From the NCBI RefSeq assembly GCF_009827395.1, contig NZ_WTYX01000001.1:81001-145000 (forward strand): a stretch of DNA of 64,000 nt, given 5' to 3'. Position numbers and translations under genes: made by a program. Below, piece by piece: positions 45,051 to 53,687 of the stretch (its first letter is position 1; each line of letters starts with the position of its first letter). This DNA is from Pontixanthobacter aquaemixtae (lineage in GTDB: Bacteria; Pseudomonadota; Alphaproteobacteria; Sphingomonadales; Sphingomonadaceae). The notes under the pieces are model-generated. The model saw nothing but the letters and a program-made list of their open reading frames with translations, did no database searches and was not told the DNA's origin.

Positions 45051-45668
45051 TTATCCGGCCAGGCTCTGCATACGCTTAAGATAGCGCGCGAGCACGTCGA
45101 TCTCAAGATTCACCGAGTCGCCAGTTGCCAGATCGCCCAGAGTGGTAACTTCGGCAGTATGCGGAATGATGTTGACGGCAAAATCGCACGCGCCATCGGT
45201 CCGGTCGCGAATGTCGTTTACGGTCAGCGAAACACCTTCGATCGTGATTGATCCCTTGGCCGCAATGAACGGAGCGAATTCCGCCCGTGCACGAATTGCC
45301 AATTGGGTCGAACCGCCTTCTGCCTTGACCATCACAACTTCGCCAACCGTATCGACATGGCCGGTTACTATATGACCGCCCAACTCGTCGCCAACTTTCA
45401 GCGCCTGTTCCAGATTGAGTTTGCGGCCTTCTGTCCATTGATCTTTGGCAGTGCAGGATGCCGTCTCTGCGGACACATCGACAGCGAACCAAGCATCACC
45501 GGCCTCCCCGCCACGTTCAACAACCGTCAGGCACACGCCCGAACACGCAATTGATGCGCCGATCACAATGGTGTCCGGATCGTAGGGGCAAGCAATCACC
45601 GCGCGCAAATCGCCTTTGGATTCGATCTTGGTGATGCTTCCGATTGCCGTGATAATGCCTGTAAACAT
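45051..45668 (-). CDS. ribE: Riboflavin synthase, alpha subunit
   Basis: Makes riboflavin from two molecules of 6,7-dimethyl-8-ribityllumazine. The protein is 205 residues with two tandem lumazine-binding barrels. The first starts with the diagnostic MFTGIITAIG. 'GVCLTV' and 'GHVDTVGEV' mark the two repeats, and 'SITIEGVSLTVN' the second. It begins right after the ribD stop on the same strand, so ribD-ribE form an operon. The lumazine synthase and RibBA genes are not in the window. Confidence 0.95.
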   Translation of the reverse strand: MFTGIITAIGSITKIESKGDLRAVIACPYDPDTIVIGASIACSGVCLTVVERGGEAGDAWFAVDVSAETASCTAKDQWTEGRKLNLEQALKVGDELGGHIVTGHVDTVGEVVMVKAEGGSTQLAIRARAEFAPFIAAKGSITIEGVSLTVNDIRDRTDGACDFAVNIIPHTAEVTTLGDLATGDSVNLEIDVLARYLKRMQSLAG

Positions 45669-46661
45669 CTAATTTCCTTCGCCCGTACTGGGTCTGACGC
45701 GGTCATAGGCTTCGTATGTGTCACTGCCAAGCATCCGCTGATCGGCCAACATCCACCGGCCATGGGCATCCGCAAGTGTACCCAGGCCAATGTCGCTGAT
45801 CGCCGATCGGCCGCTGCCCAGAATAATCGGCGCGCGGTATAACTCCATCCGGTCAACCAGATCCGCTTTCAGGAAAGAGGCCGCGGTTTCGGCCCCGCCT
45901 TCGACATAGAGATATTGGACATCCTCAAGCGATCCGATTTGTTCGGGCCGATTGATTATCTTCACATCGTCGGGAACCACACCGCGGGTGAGCACAATGC
46001 GCTGCGGGCTTCTGTTTTCGAGGCCCTCAAGCCGGACATCGAGCCGGGGTAGATCCCCGCGCCAAGTGCCGCCTCCGACCAGGATCGCATCGCTTTGCGC
46101 GCGGCGCGAGTGAACATGCGCGCGCGAAGCCTCGCCGGTAATCCACTGGCTTTCTCCCGATGGCAGCGCGATAAAACCATCCAGCGACATTGCGAGTTTG
46201 AGTGTCACAAATGGGCGCGCTCCGGATTGCCGGGTCAGATAGCCGCTCAAGCTGGCAGTGGCTGCGGCATTTTCCATCTGGCTGACCTTGATGCCCGCTG
46301 CGCGCAATTTTTCCGCGCCGCTTCCCGCTGTCCTGGGATCAGGGTCGGTCACCGCATAAACGAGCTTTGCAATACCCGCTTCGATTATCGCATCGCTGCA
46401 AGACGGGCCGCGCTCTGACACATGCGCGCAAGGCTCGAGCGAGGCGTAGAGCGTGGCTCCTTTGGCGCAGGCTCCGGCCTGATCGAGTGCCATTTTCTCT
46501 GCATGAGGGCGGCCGCCGGGCTGGGTCCAGCTGCGCCCGATTACTTTGCCATGTTTGACAATTACCGCGCCGACAGAGGGATTGGGGCGCGACAAGGGGC
46601 GGCCGCGCATTCCCAGCCGCGCGGCGGCGCTTAACCAGTCAGCGTCGCTTGGCTTGGTCAC
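45669..46661 (-). CDS. ribD: Riboflavin biosynthesis deaminase/reductase RibD
   Basis: A 330-residue bifunctional enzyme. The N-terminal deaminase domain has the zinc site HAE followed by EPCAHVSERGPSC, and the C-terminal domain is the NADPH-dependent reductase ('KLAMSLDGFIAL', 'VEGGAETAASFL'). It catalyses steps two and three of riboflavin synthesis. The start overlaps the stop of the upstream membrane-protein gene by 4 bases. No FMN-riboswitch-like leader is visible because that gene directly precedes it. Confidence 0.94.
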   Translation of the reverse strand: MTKPSDADWLSAAARLGMRGRPLSRPNPSVGAVIVKHGKVIGRSWTQPGGRPHAEKMALDQAGACAKGATLYASLEPCAHVSERGPSCSDAIIEAGIAKLVYAVTDPDPRTAGSGAEKLRAAGIKVSQMENAAATASLSGYLTRQSGARPFVTLKLAMSLDGFIALPSGESQWITGEASRAHVHSRRAQSDAILVGGGTWRGDLPRLDVRLEGLENRSPQRIVLTRGVVPDDVKIINRPEQIGSLEDVQYLYVEGGAETAASFLKADLVDRMELYRAPIILGSGRSAISDIGLGTLADAHGRWMLADQRMLGSDTYEAYDRVRPSTGEGN

Positions 46662-47119
46662 TCTGCCGGTTCATCGCCGCCGTCAGCGGCGCTCTCACCC
46701 AGCGCAGCGGCGCGTTGCTGTTCTGCAGCGGCTTCTTCTCGGGCGCGTTCTTCTGCAGCTTCGCGCTCGATCTCTTCCGGGTCCATGCCGGAAACCCGGG
46801 CGAGTGTGCGATAAATTTCTTTCTTGCGCTCTTCCCGCTCAGCCAGAATCGCTGCACGCTGTTCTTTGCGTTTCTGGTTCTCGATATTGGCGGCAATGAT
46901 ATCCGCTTCGGTGCGCTCGGGGTCGAAGGTCGTGATATAGGTCACTTCAGGGGGCACGGGCGGACCGATTACTTCCTCTGTGACAATGAAATAGAACAAT
47001 CCCGTGGTGATCAGCATAGAGGCCGCGAGAATGCGGTATTTATAGGGATGCGGGCGGCGGAACTCGCTCCACAAATCCTGAAAACCTTCTGTCGGATTGA
47101 GTTTGCTGATCAGGCTCAT
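46658..47119 (-). CDS. Membrane-anchored charged-helix protein of unknown function
   Basis: A 153-residue protein. A short cytosolic N-terminus with aromatic residues is followed by one membrane helix (about residues 30-48), a Pro/Val segment and a long, highly charged Glu/Arg/Ala helix likely to form a coiled coil on the periplasmic side. A low-complexity acidic tail ends it. I do not recognise a family. It overlaps ribD by 4 bases and is therefore likely to be its operon partner, although a link to riboflavin is not obvious. A scaffold or tether is a guess. Confidence 0.6.
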   Translation of the reverse strand: MSLISKLNPTEGFQDLWSEFRRPHPYKYRILAASMLITTGLFYFIVTEEVIGPPVPPEVTYITTFDPERTEADIIAANIENQKRKEQRAAILAEREERKKEIYRTLARVSGMDPEEIEREAAEERAREEAAAEQQRAAALGESAADGGDEPAE

Positions 47120-47182
47120 AGGGCCAAGATAAGGCGGATGGGCGCAAATCGCCAGAGTTTTGCTCGGCGTCGCGGCGGCGAT

Positions 47183-47917
47183 CTATCCGAATTGGCTATA
47201 AAGAGAGCGGCCTTTCGCTTTCAGCCACGCATTGGCGCCGTCCATATCGCCCTCGAAGATATCATCGAGAAGCGCATAGAAAGCCGCGCTGTGATCAAAA
47301 TGCACAAGGTGCGCGACTTCATGTGCCACGACAGAGCGGCGGACCTGCTCCGGCGCCATGATCAACCGCCAATTGATGCGGACCGTTCCGCTGCTGGAGC
47401 AGCTACCCCATCGGCGCTGCGCCCGCGACAGCGCGAGCTTCGGTTTGGGGACGCCTGCGACTGCGCAATAATGCGCCAGATCCCGTTCCATTGCCGACAG
47501 ACCTTCGGCGCGAAGCCACCGCTCGATCCGGCCATGCAGGCCTTCTTCGGGGCCTCCCACCATCAGCTCCGATCCGGCCAAGCGCGGTTTTCGGCGCGCA
47601 GCCGGGTCCCACGCGATCCGTATCGGCGTTCCGCAAAAGAGGATGTCTCCACCCGGGCCCGGCGGTGCGATCTCCTCAACACCCTGCAATTGCGCTTCCA
47701 GCCATGTCTGGCGTGACCTGGCAAATTCCAGCGCATCGGCAGACTGGCCCCATCGCGGCATGGTCACACGGATCTCGCTGCCATCGGGGGCGAGCCGCAG
47801 GATCAGACGCTTGGCCGTGCGGTGCCGCTTGATGGCAATGGGCAAAGACCGTCTGCCAACTTCCAATTGCAGGGGGCGATCCTGCTGCGCAGATCGGGGC
47901 CGCAGCCAGTCGATCAT
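47183..47917 (-). CDS. YgjP-like (DUF45/WLM-type) zinc metallopeptidase
   Basis: A 244-residue cytosolic protein of the M48-related DUF45 family. It has 'AIKRHRTAKRLILRLAPDG' at the N-terminus, a conserved 'RAQRRWGSCSSSGTVRINWRL' segment (read in parts), and the zinc motif HEVAHLVHFDHS (HExxH with a third His). The physiological substrate is unknown. Its ATG at 47917 overlaps the stop of the upstream YcgN-type gene by 4 bases. The open frame continues upstream into that gene but is not its own coding sequence. Confidence 0.85.
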   Translation of the reverse strand: MIDWLRPRSAQQDRPLQLEVGRRSLPIAIKRHRTAKRLILRLAPDGSEIRVTMPRWGQSADALEFARSRQTWLEAQLQGVEEIAPPGPGGDILFCGTPIRIAWDPAARRKPRLAGSELMVGGPEEGLHGRIERWLRAEGLSAMERDLAHYCAVAGVPKPKLALSRAQRRWGSCSSSGTVRINWRLIMAPEQVRRSVVAHEVAHLVHFDHSAAFYALLDDIFEGDMDGANAWLKAKGRSLYSQFG

Positions 47918-48357
47918 TCTGCGTCCCATTCGGTCAAATGATGTTCCAGCGGGCCGGCATCGTTCTCGCTCACCACGCGTCCGGCAACAGATATGCCTGC
48001 CTGTTTCACAGCCTCGCGATCGCCAGAGATCAAATAGTGCCAGTCTTTCAGCGGCTTCCCGGCGGCGCGCAATTTGTACGCGCAGCTCGCCGGTAGCCAT
48101 CTGACCTCAGTCACCAATTTCGGGGTCAGGCGCAGGCAGTCGGGCACATAGGCCTTGCGATTGCGGTAATCCTTGCATCGCGCAGTCGCGGTATCGAGCA
48201 ATTTGCAAGCGACATTTGTGCCTTCGATCTTGCCGGTGTCTTCGTCTTCCAGTTTATGCAGGCAGCATTGGCCGCAGCCATCGCACAAGGCCTCCCATTC
48301 GGCGCGATCAAGCTGATCGAGCGGGAGTTCCCAGAATTTGTCCCTCAATGCACCCAT
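47914..48357 (-). CDS. YcgN-family (UPF0260) cysteine-cluster protein
   Basis: A 147-residue cytosolic protein. The N-terminal 'CDGCGQCCLHK' cluster, followed by a Cys in 'ACKLLD', one in 'ARCKDY' and one in 'PDCLRL', matches the YkgJ/YcgN zinc- or iron-binding family of unknown role. It overlaps the SCO gene by 13 bases and the metallopeptidase by 4 bases, so the three genes form one operon. Confidence 0.92.
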   Translation of the reverse strand: MGALRDKFWELPLDQLDRAEWEALCDGCGQCCLHKLEDEDTGKIEGTNVACKLLDTATARCKDYRNRKAYVPDCLRLTPKLVTEVRWLPASCAYKLRAAGKPLKDWHYLISGDREAVKQAGISVAGRVVSENDAGPLEHHLTEWDAE

Positions 48358-48971
48358 TTGCCAAGCTCAGCTGCCACCGCATCGGGGCCTTGGTCGGTCG
48401 GCAAAAGCGCTAGCGGCTTTCCTTCCGGATCGAACAGATAGGTGATGGCATAATGTTCCATATCATATCCGCCGCCGGGCATGTCTTTGCCGCGAGAGAA
48501 GGGGATGCCGAACAGCGCCGCTGCCGCTTTGATATCCTCCTCAGATCCCGTTAGCCCGATGAGCTGATTGGGCACACCGTCGGGATGGAAGCCTGAAACA
48601 AATTCGCCGACAACTTCGGGCGTGTCGCGCGCAGGGTCGATAGTGATGAAGATCGGCTGGATCAGCGCAGCCCGTTCGCGATCCGATTTGGCGAAGTTCT
48701 GGAGGCCAAGCGTCGTACGCGCCAGATCGGTCGGGCAAATGTCGGGGCAGAAGGCAAAACCGAAATAGACGATCCGGTACTTCCCGTTGAAATCAGACCA
48801 CTTCGTCGGCTTGCCGCTGCTGTCGGTCAATTCAAACGGACCGCCGATTGTTGCGCCCTCAAGCGGGGGGCGCTCATCGGGCAGCGGAGCGGTTGGATTG
48901 CACGCCGACAAAGCAAGCGCAGTGAGGGGCAGCATCAGTTTCAGGGGGTTCATCATGGCGCTCGGGTTCAT
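48345..48971 (-). CDS. SCO1/SenC-family copper-binding lipoprotein
   Basis: A 208-residue envelope protein with a thioredoxin-like fold. The lipobox LSAC (about Cys24) anchors it in the membrane. The copper and redox motif CPDICP (CxxxC) and the distal His of 'DMEHY' are present. SCO proteins deliver copper to cytochrome c oxidase subunit II. The first ATG of three close candidates is taken (48971; others at 48956 and 48953). No cox gene is adjacent. Confidence 0.92.
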   Translation of the reverse strand: MNPSAMMNPLKLMLPLTALALSACNPTAPLPDERPPLEGATIGGPFELTDSSGKPTKWSDFNGKYRIVYFGFAFCPDICPTDLARTTLGLQNFAKSDRERAALIQPIFITIDPARDTPEVVGEFVSGFHPDGVPNQLIGLTGSEEDIKAAAALFGIPFSRGKDMPGGGYDMEHYAITYLFDPEGKPLALLPTDQGPDAVAAELGKWVH

Positions 48972-49042
48972 GCTCTGCTAATTGGATATCAGCAAGGGTT
49001 CGATTCTTCGTCCCGCATGTAACAAATTCTTGGAGGTTGAAA

Positions 49043-49675
49043 ATGGCCCGCGCCGTTTTCCGTACAGTTTTTCCCGGCCTTGCACTGGCAATCGCTTCAT
49101 CTTTGGCGGTTGTGGCCGCGCCCGCATCGGCGCAGTTCAAGTCAAAAGGCTATGCCTTTCTGGAGGCGGTGGAAGATCGCGATGGCAATGTCGTTACCGA
49201 AGCTTTGAAAGAGCCGGGCAGCGTCATCGTTAACACGCGCGACATCACCACGGGTGAAACCGCGCTGCACATCGTGACCAAGCGCCGTGATCTGATGTGG
49301 ATCCGGTTTCTGACGCAGAATGGCGCCAATCCCAATATCAGCGACAATAAGGGTGTCTCACCGCTGCAGATTGCGACCCAGCTCGGGTTTGTCGAGGGCG
49401 TAGAGGCCTTGATCAAAGCGGGTGCGCGGGTCGATGTGTCGAATGATGCGGGCGAAACGCCGCTGATTTCCGCGGTCCACCGGCGCGACGCCGGCATGGT
49501 CCGCCTGTTGCTTGCCCAAGGCGCGAACCCTGACCAGAACGACAATTCGGGCCGTTCCGCGCGCATTTATGCAGAGCTTCAGACTGCCAACAGTGCGCTG
49601 ATGGCCGAATTCAAACGTGCAGACGAAGCGCGCGAGGGCCAGAAGGAAACCCAAACCTACGGTCCAAGCTTCTGA
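49043..49675 (+). CDS. Exported ankyrin-repeat protein
   Basis: A 210-residue protein with a signal peptide (cleavage near PASAQ, about residue 32) and about four ankyrin repeats (residues 70-185). The repeat signatures are 'GETALHIVTKR', 'GVSPLQIATQLG', 'GETPLISAVHRRD' and 'GRSARIYAEL'. A charged tail follows. Periplasmic location suggests it binds another envelope protein. GGAGG lies 6 bases before the ATG at 49043. The COQ9 gene starts one base after its stop, so they probably share a transcript. Confidence 0.88.
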   Translation: MARAVFRTVFPGLALAIASSLAVVAAPASAQFKSKGYAFLEAVEDRDGNVVTEALKEPGSVIVNTRDITTGETALHIVTKRRDLMWIRFLTQNGANPNISDNKGVSPLQIATQLGFVEGVEALIKAGARVDVSNDAGETPLISAVHRRDAGMVRLLLAQGANPDQNDNSGRSARIYAELQTANSALMAEFKRADEAREGQKETQTYGPSF

Positions 49676-49676
49676 T

Positions 49677-50336
49677 ATGACCACCATTGCCGATATGACG
49701 CTGGACGAACTCCGTCTGGAGCTCGCGCCCGAAATTGCCGCTGCCGCAGTGTTTGACGGGTGGAGCGATGCAGCCATTGTTTCGGCAGCGGATATGGTCG
49801 GGGCCGATGCGGATGTTGCGCGGTTGGCATTCCCTGGCGGGGCAATGGACATGATCGGGGCGTGGATCGACACGGTCGATGCCAAAATGGTCGACGCCTT
49901 TCCCGTAGAGAAATTGGCATCAATGCCCATTCGCGAGAAAATCCGCAGTCTTGTCCAGTTCCGGCTCGATGCGATTTCCGGTCTGGAAGAAGCGCTCAAA
50001 CGCGCCACCGCGATCATGGCGATGCCGCAGAATGTGGCGCGTTCGCTCAAGACCGGATGGCACAGCGCCGATCTGATGTGGCGGCTCGCCGGCGATACAG
50101 CGACAGATTACAACCACTATACCAAGCGCACAATTCTGGGCGGAATCTACACCGCAACATTGGCGGTTTTCGCCGATGACGACAGCGAGGGCAAAGCCAA
50201 GACGCGCGCATTTCTGGATCGCCGGATCGAAGGCGTGATGAGATTCGAAAAAGCCAAGGCCAAATGGTTGAACCCCGACCGTGAAAGCTTCAGCGTTTCG
50301 CGGTTTCTTGGCCGTTTGCGCTACCCTTCAAATTAG
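49677..50336 (+). CDS. COQ9-family ubiquinone biosynthesis protein
   Basis: A 219-residue protein with the COQ9 C-terminal signature 'AGDTATDYNHYTKRTILGGIYTATL' (read in parts) and a TetR-like helical body that lacks an N-terminal DNA-binding domain. In mitochondria COQ9 binds lipid and presents the intermediate to the COQ7 hydroxylase. The same role is inferred here. The start at 49677 (MTTIADMTLDEL) follows the ankyrin gene's TGA by one base. Confidence 0.9.
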   Translation: MTTIADMTLDELRLELAPEIAAAAVFDGWSDAAIVSAADMVGADADVARLAFPGGAMDMIGAWIDTVDAKMVDAFPVEKLASMPIREKIRSLVQFRLDAISGLEEALKRATAIMAMPQNVARSLKTGWHSADLMWRLAGDTATDYNHYTKRTILGGIYTATLAVFADDDSEGKAKTRAFLDRRIEGVMRFEKAKAKWLNPDRESFSVSRFLGRLRYPSN

Positions 50337-50341
50337 TCCTA

Positions 50342-50360
50342 TTGATAATCAGTTGCAATT
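50342..50360. promoter_or_regulatory. Iron-box (Fur-like) site upstream of feoA
   Basis: TTGATAATCAGTTGCAATT resembles a Fur-type box: TGATAAT followed after one base by AGTTGCA, 11 of 14 positions of the TGATAAT-N-ATTATCA form. It lies 28 bases before the feoA start and just after the COQ9 stop, the right place for iron repression of feoAB. Confidence 0.4.
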
Positions 50361-50387
50361 AGCCGCGCTGTCTGGCAGCGCGCGCTG

Positions 50388-50642
50388 ATGGATTCCCGAA
50401 CACCAACTCTCGACAGTCTCAAACCCGGCGTGCATGCCACGATAATCTCCGTTGATTGGGATGCGCTGGCCAGCGAAGAAGGCAAGCGGCTGCGGGCCCT
50501 TGGAATTGATGAAGGCGCGCATGTGGGGATCGCGCATAAGGGTGTTTTTGGCGGGAGTGATCCGATCGCCATCACTATCGGGCGTATGACAATTGCGGTG
50601 CGCAAAGTGCACGCCGCCGCGATGCAGGTGGACCCGGCATGA
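50388..50642 (+). CDS. feoA: FeoA-family ferrous iron transport protein
   Basis: An 84-residue cytosolic SH3-like protein that works with FeoB in Fe(II) uptake. It shows the family pattern 'LKPGVHATIISVDWD', 'LRALGIDEGAHVGIAHKG' and a final 'TIAVRK'. It overlaps feoB by 4 bases (ATGA). No feoC is visible downstream. Confidence 0.9.
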   Translation: MDSRTPTLDSLKPGVHATIISVDWDALASEEGKRLRALGIDEGAHVGIAHKGVFGGSDPIAITIGRMTIAVRKVHAAAMQVDPA

Positions 50643-52486
50643 GCACGGCCACAACCGCCGCGCTGGTCGGCAATCCCAATGCCGGCAAGAGCGCGCTGTT
50701 CAACGCGCTGACAGGTGCGCGGCAGAAAATCGCCAACTATCCCGGCGTCACGGTGGAACGCAAAGCCGGAAAGCTGGCTCTGCCGTCGGGCGAAAGCATC
50801 GAACTGATCGATCTGCCCGGCAGCTATTCCTTCGACACCACCAGCCCCGATGAAGAAGTCACCCGCAAAGTCGTGATGGGGGAACAGGAAGGGCAGGCCC
50901 AGCCCGATCTGTTGGTCGTGGTTCTCGATGCGGCAAACCTGCAGCAGCATCTGGTCTTCGCGCAGGAAGTGATCGCATTGGGGCGCCCGACGATCATTGC
51001 GCTCAACATGGTTGATCTGGCGGAGCGCGACGGGCTCACTCTTGATCCCGCAGCGCTGGCTGGCGCGCTCGGCGTTCCCGTAGTGTCCACGGTGGCTGTG
51101 CGCCGCAAAGGTCTGGCCGAATTGACAGCAGCGATTGAAGCTGCGGCGGAACAAGATCCGGCGGCGATCGATGCGCGGCCAAGTGTGACCTTGCCCGAAC
51201 GCCGCCTAGCGGCCCGCAACATCGCCAAAGCGGCCACTTTGGCCGAATCGACAGAGCGGCGGATCAATTCGGGTCTGGACCGGATATTGCTGCATCCCTG
51301 GCTGGGCCCGCCGATCTTGTTCCTGTTGCTGTTTGTGATTTTCCAGGCAGTCTTTGCATGGGCATCCCCATTTGCAGACGGGTTGGAAGCCGGCGTGGGC
51401 GCGGTTTCTGATTGGGTCAGCGCCACTTTTGCCGAAAGCTTCTTCCGCGATCTTATAACCGAAGGCTTGCTTGCGGGGGTCGGTTCGGTTGTCGTATTCC
51501 TGCCGCAGATTATCATCCTGTTCGCGTTTATCCTGGTCATGGAGGCGACCGGCTATATGGCGCGCGCGGCCTTTGTGATGGACCGGTTGATGGCATCGGT
51601 TGGCCTGTCAGGCCGCAGCTTCATTCCGCTTTTGTCCAGTTTTGCCTGCGCGATTCCGGGCATTATGGCGACGCGGAGCATTGCCGATCCCAAAGACCGG
51701 CTGACAACCATTCTGATCGCGCCCTTGATGACCTGTTCGGCGCGTTTGCCGGTTTACCTTGTGATTATCGGGGCGGTCATCCCGCAGCGGCAGGTCGCGC
51801 CCTTGATCGGATTGCAGGGTCTGGTGATGTTCCTGCTCTATGTGGCGGGCATCGTCGGCGCGGTGATTGTCGCCTTTGCATTGCGGCGGACAGTGACCGC
51901 GGGGCAAGCGAGCGGATTTATCATGGAGCTGCCGCGCTATCAGATGCCTAATCTGAAGGATCTGTTGATCGGGCTGTGGCAGCGCGCATGGGTTTTCTTG
52001 CGGCGCGCGGGCACGATCATCTTTGCAGCGACCGTCGTGCTGTGGCTGCTGCTGTCATTCCCCAGGGCCGAGATCGGCGAAAGCCAGCTCGATGCATCTT
52101 ACGCGGGGCAGATATCTGCGGCTATCCACCCTGCATTTGAACCGATCGGGTTCAATCAGGAAATGACGCTGGCGCTGGTTCCGGCAATGGCTGCGCGCGA
52201 AGTGGCGGTGGCATCGCTCGCCACCACCTATGCGGTTGAATCGGAAGACGAAGAGGCAACCGAAGAGGCGCTGCGCGAACAGATCGCCGCGCGTTGGAGC
52301 TTGCCCACCGCGCTGGCATTCCTCGCCTGGTTCGTTTTTGCGCCGCAATGCATATCGACCATTGCGGTTGCGAGACGCGAAACCAATGGGTGGAAATGGC
52401 CGATCTTCATGCTGACCTATCTGTTTGTGCTCGCCTATGTGTTTGCCGGTGCGACCTATTGGTTGGCGGTCTGGGCAGGGCTGTAG
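50639..52486 (+). CDS. feoB: FeoB ferrous iron transporter
   Basis: A 615-residue protein with an N-terminal G domain (GNPNAGKS as G1, DLPGSYSF as G3, NMVD as G4), a spacer helix region and a membrane part of about nine helices with the repeated 'GATGYMARAAFVMDR' and 'MAAREVAVASLATTYA'-like gating segments. It is shorter than the 770-residue E. coli protein, a common alphaproteobacterial form. The function is GTP-regulated uptake of Fe(II) across the inner membrane. The gene is coupled to feoA. Confidence 0.95.
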   Translation: MSTATTAALVGNPNAGKSALFNALTGARQKIANYPGVTVERKAGKLALPSGESIELIDLPGSYSFDTTSPDEEVTRKVVMGEQEGQAQPDLLVVVLDAANLQQHLVFAQEVIALGRPTIIALNMVDLAERDGLTLDPAALAGALGVPVVSTVAVRRKGLAELTAAIEAAAEQDPAAIDARPSVTLPERRLAARNIAKAATLAESTERRINSGLDRILLHPWLGPPILFLLLFVIFQAVFAWASPFADGLEAGVGAVSDWVSATFAESFFRDLITEGLLAGVGSVVVFLPQIIILFAFILVMEATGYMARAAFVMDRLMASVGLSGRSFIPLLSSFACAIPGIMATRSIADPKDRLTTILIAPLMTCSARLPVYLVIIGAVIPQRQVAPLIGLQGLVMFLLYVAGIVGAVIVAFALRRTVTAGQASGFIMELPRYQMPNLKDLLIGLWQRAWVFLRRAGTIIFAATVVLWLLLSFPRAEIGESQLDASYAGQISAAIHPAFEPIGFNQEMTLALVPAMAAREVAVASLATTYAVESEDEEATEEALREQIAARWSLPTALAFLAWFVFAPQCISTIAVARRETNGWKWPIFMLTYLFVLAYVFAGATYWLAVWAGL

Positions 52487-52599
52487 CGGACGGCCTGAGG
52501 CCACTTTCCACATCTTCGCACAATAAAATTTGCCAGCGACTCGCGCCAAAAGGGGCGACCCGCTAACTCCGTGGCAACAGATTCGCGAAGGAAGACACC

Positions 52600-53115
52600 A
52601 TGGCAGGCAGCCTCAACAAAGTAATGCTCATCGGCAACCTCGGGGCGGACCCAGAAGTCCGCTCGTTCCAGAATGGCGGCAAGGTCTGCAACCTGCGCAT
52701 TGCCACCAGCGAGACCTGGAAAGACCGCAATTCGGGCGAGCGCCAGGAACGCACCGAATGGCATACTGTGGCGATCTTCTCCGAAGGCCTCGTCAACGTC
52801 GCAGAGCGTTATCTTCGCAAAGGCTCCAAAGTGTTTGTCGAAGGCCAGCTGCAAACCCGCAAATGGCAGGACCAAAGCGGCAATGACCGCTATTCGACCG
52901 AAGTCGTTTTGCGCGGCTTCAACGGAACGCTGACCATGCTCGATGGTCCCGGTGGCCAAGGGGGCGGTCAGGGCGGAGGAGGCGGCCAAAGCGGCGGCTG
53001 GAACCAAGGCGGCGGAGGCGCATCTGGTGGTGGCAACGGCGGTTCGGACAATCAGGGCGGATCATCCGGTGGTGGTTCGAACTATGACGATCTGGACGAC
53101 GACATCCCATTTTGA
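52600..53115 (+). CDS. ssb: Single-stranded DNA-binding protein
   Basis: A 171-residue SSB. The OB fold (about residues 1-110) has '[20 protein letters not shown]', 'TEWHTVAIF' and '[20 protein letters not shown]' segments (read in parts). A Gly/Gln/Ser-rich linker (about 118-160) leads to the acidic tip DDDIPF that recruits repair and replication partners. A GAAGGAA ribosome site precedes the ATG. No LexA-type box is obvious upstream. Confidence 0.96.
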   Translation: MAGSLNKVMLIGNLGADPEVRSFQNGGKVCNLRIATSETWKDRNSGERQERTEWHTVAIFSEGLVNVAERYLRKGSKVFVEGQLQTRKWQDQSGNDRYSTEVVLRGFNGTLTMLDGPGGQGGGQGGGGGQSGGWNQGGGGASGGGNGGSDNQGGSSGGGSNYDDLDDDIPF

Positions 53116-53687
53116 TGCGAATTGTGGGCCTGGTCGTGCCCATATTGGCTCTTTTTCTCGCGTCATGTGCTGACAATCGAGGTGCAGAGCTTGATCGTGA
53201 TACCCATGCGATCATAGCCACGGTTTTGGCCTTGCAGGCTGATATTCCGGTTGAGAACGAAAAATGGTTTTCAGAGCACCCTGAAGAGAAGCCAAACTTC
53301 TACGGCTGGTTCGACCACCGTCTTTGTGTGGCTCGAGAGCTGGCCGGAACGACTGCCGAAATTAGGATGGCTAGAAACTCGGTGCAGGCCAATGGCGGCA
53401 CGACGGACTTCGGCCTAAATGGGAAGCGTCAGGCGTGGGAAAGCGCCAGCAAGCGTAGCGTTCTCCCTAGTGATATCAAACCAGAACATCTTCGTTGGGA
53501 TGGAGCTCTCAAATACTGTTTAAACGGCGTGTTGTGGATGAGTCATCCAGAAATTGATGGCGATGACGCAACCATCTTTATTCAGAACGAATGTTCCGGC
53601 TGGTGCGGCTGGGGCGGGGTTTATGAACTGAAACGAACAAAGGCTGGCTGGGAGCTTGGCGACAAGTTGGAAGGATGGATGTCCTAA
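53115..53687 (+). CDS. Lipoprotein of unknown function
   Basis: A 190-residue exported protein. The signal peptide and lipobox (LFLASC, about Cys18) are followed by a soluble domain with many Trp and conserved-looking Cys residues in the second half ('NECSGWCGWGG'), a pattern that may form disulfides. No family is recognised. Base use differs from its neighbours: it is visibly poorer in G and C at third positions, which suggests a recent arrival. Its ATG overlaps the ssb TGA (TGATG). Its stop shares CTAA at 53684-53687 with the convergent DUF177 gene. Confidence 0.7.
   Translation: MRIVGLVVPILALFLASCADNRGAELDRDTHAIIATVLALQADIPVENEKWFSEHPEEKPNFYGWFDHRLCVARELAGTTAEIRMARNSVQANGGTTDFGLNGKRQAWESASKRSVLPSDIKPEHLRWDGALKYCLNGVLWMSHPEIDGDDATIFIQNECSGWCGWGGVYELKRTKAGWELGDKLEGWMS

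Noticed and set aside
47918..48100. N-terminal extension of the YgjP-like metallopeptidase
   Set aside because: This part overlaps the YcgN-type gene in another frame. The ATG at 47917 with a 4-base overlap gives the normal family length.
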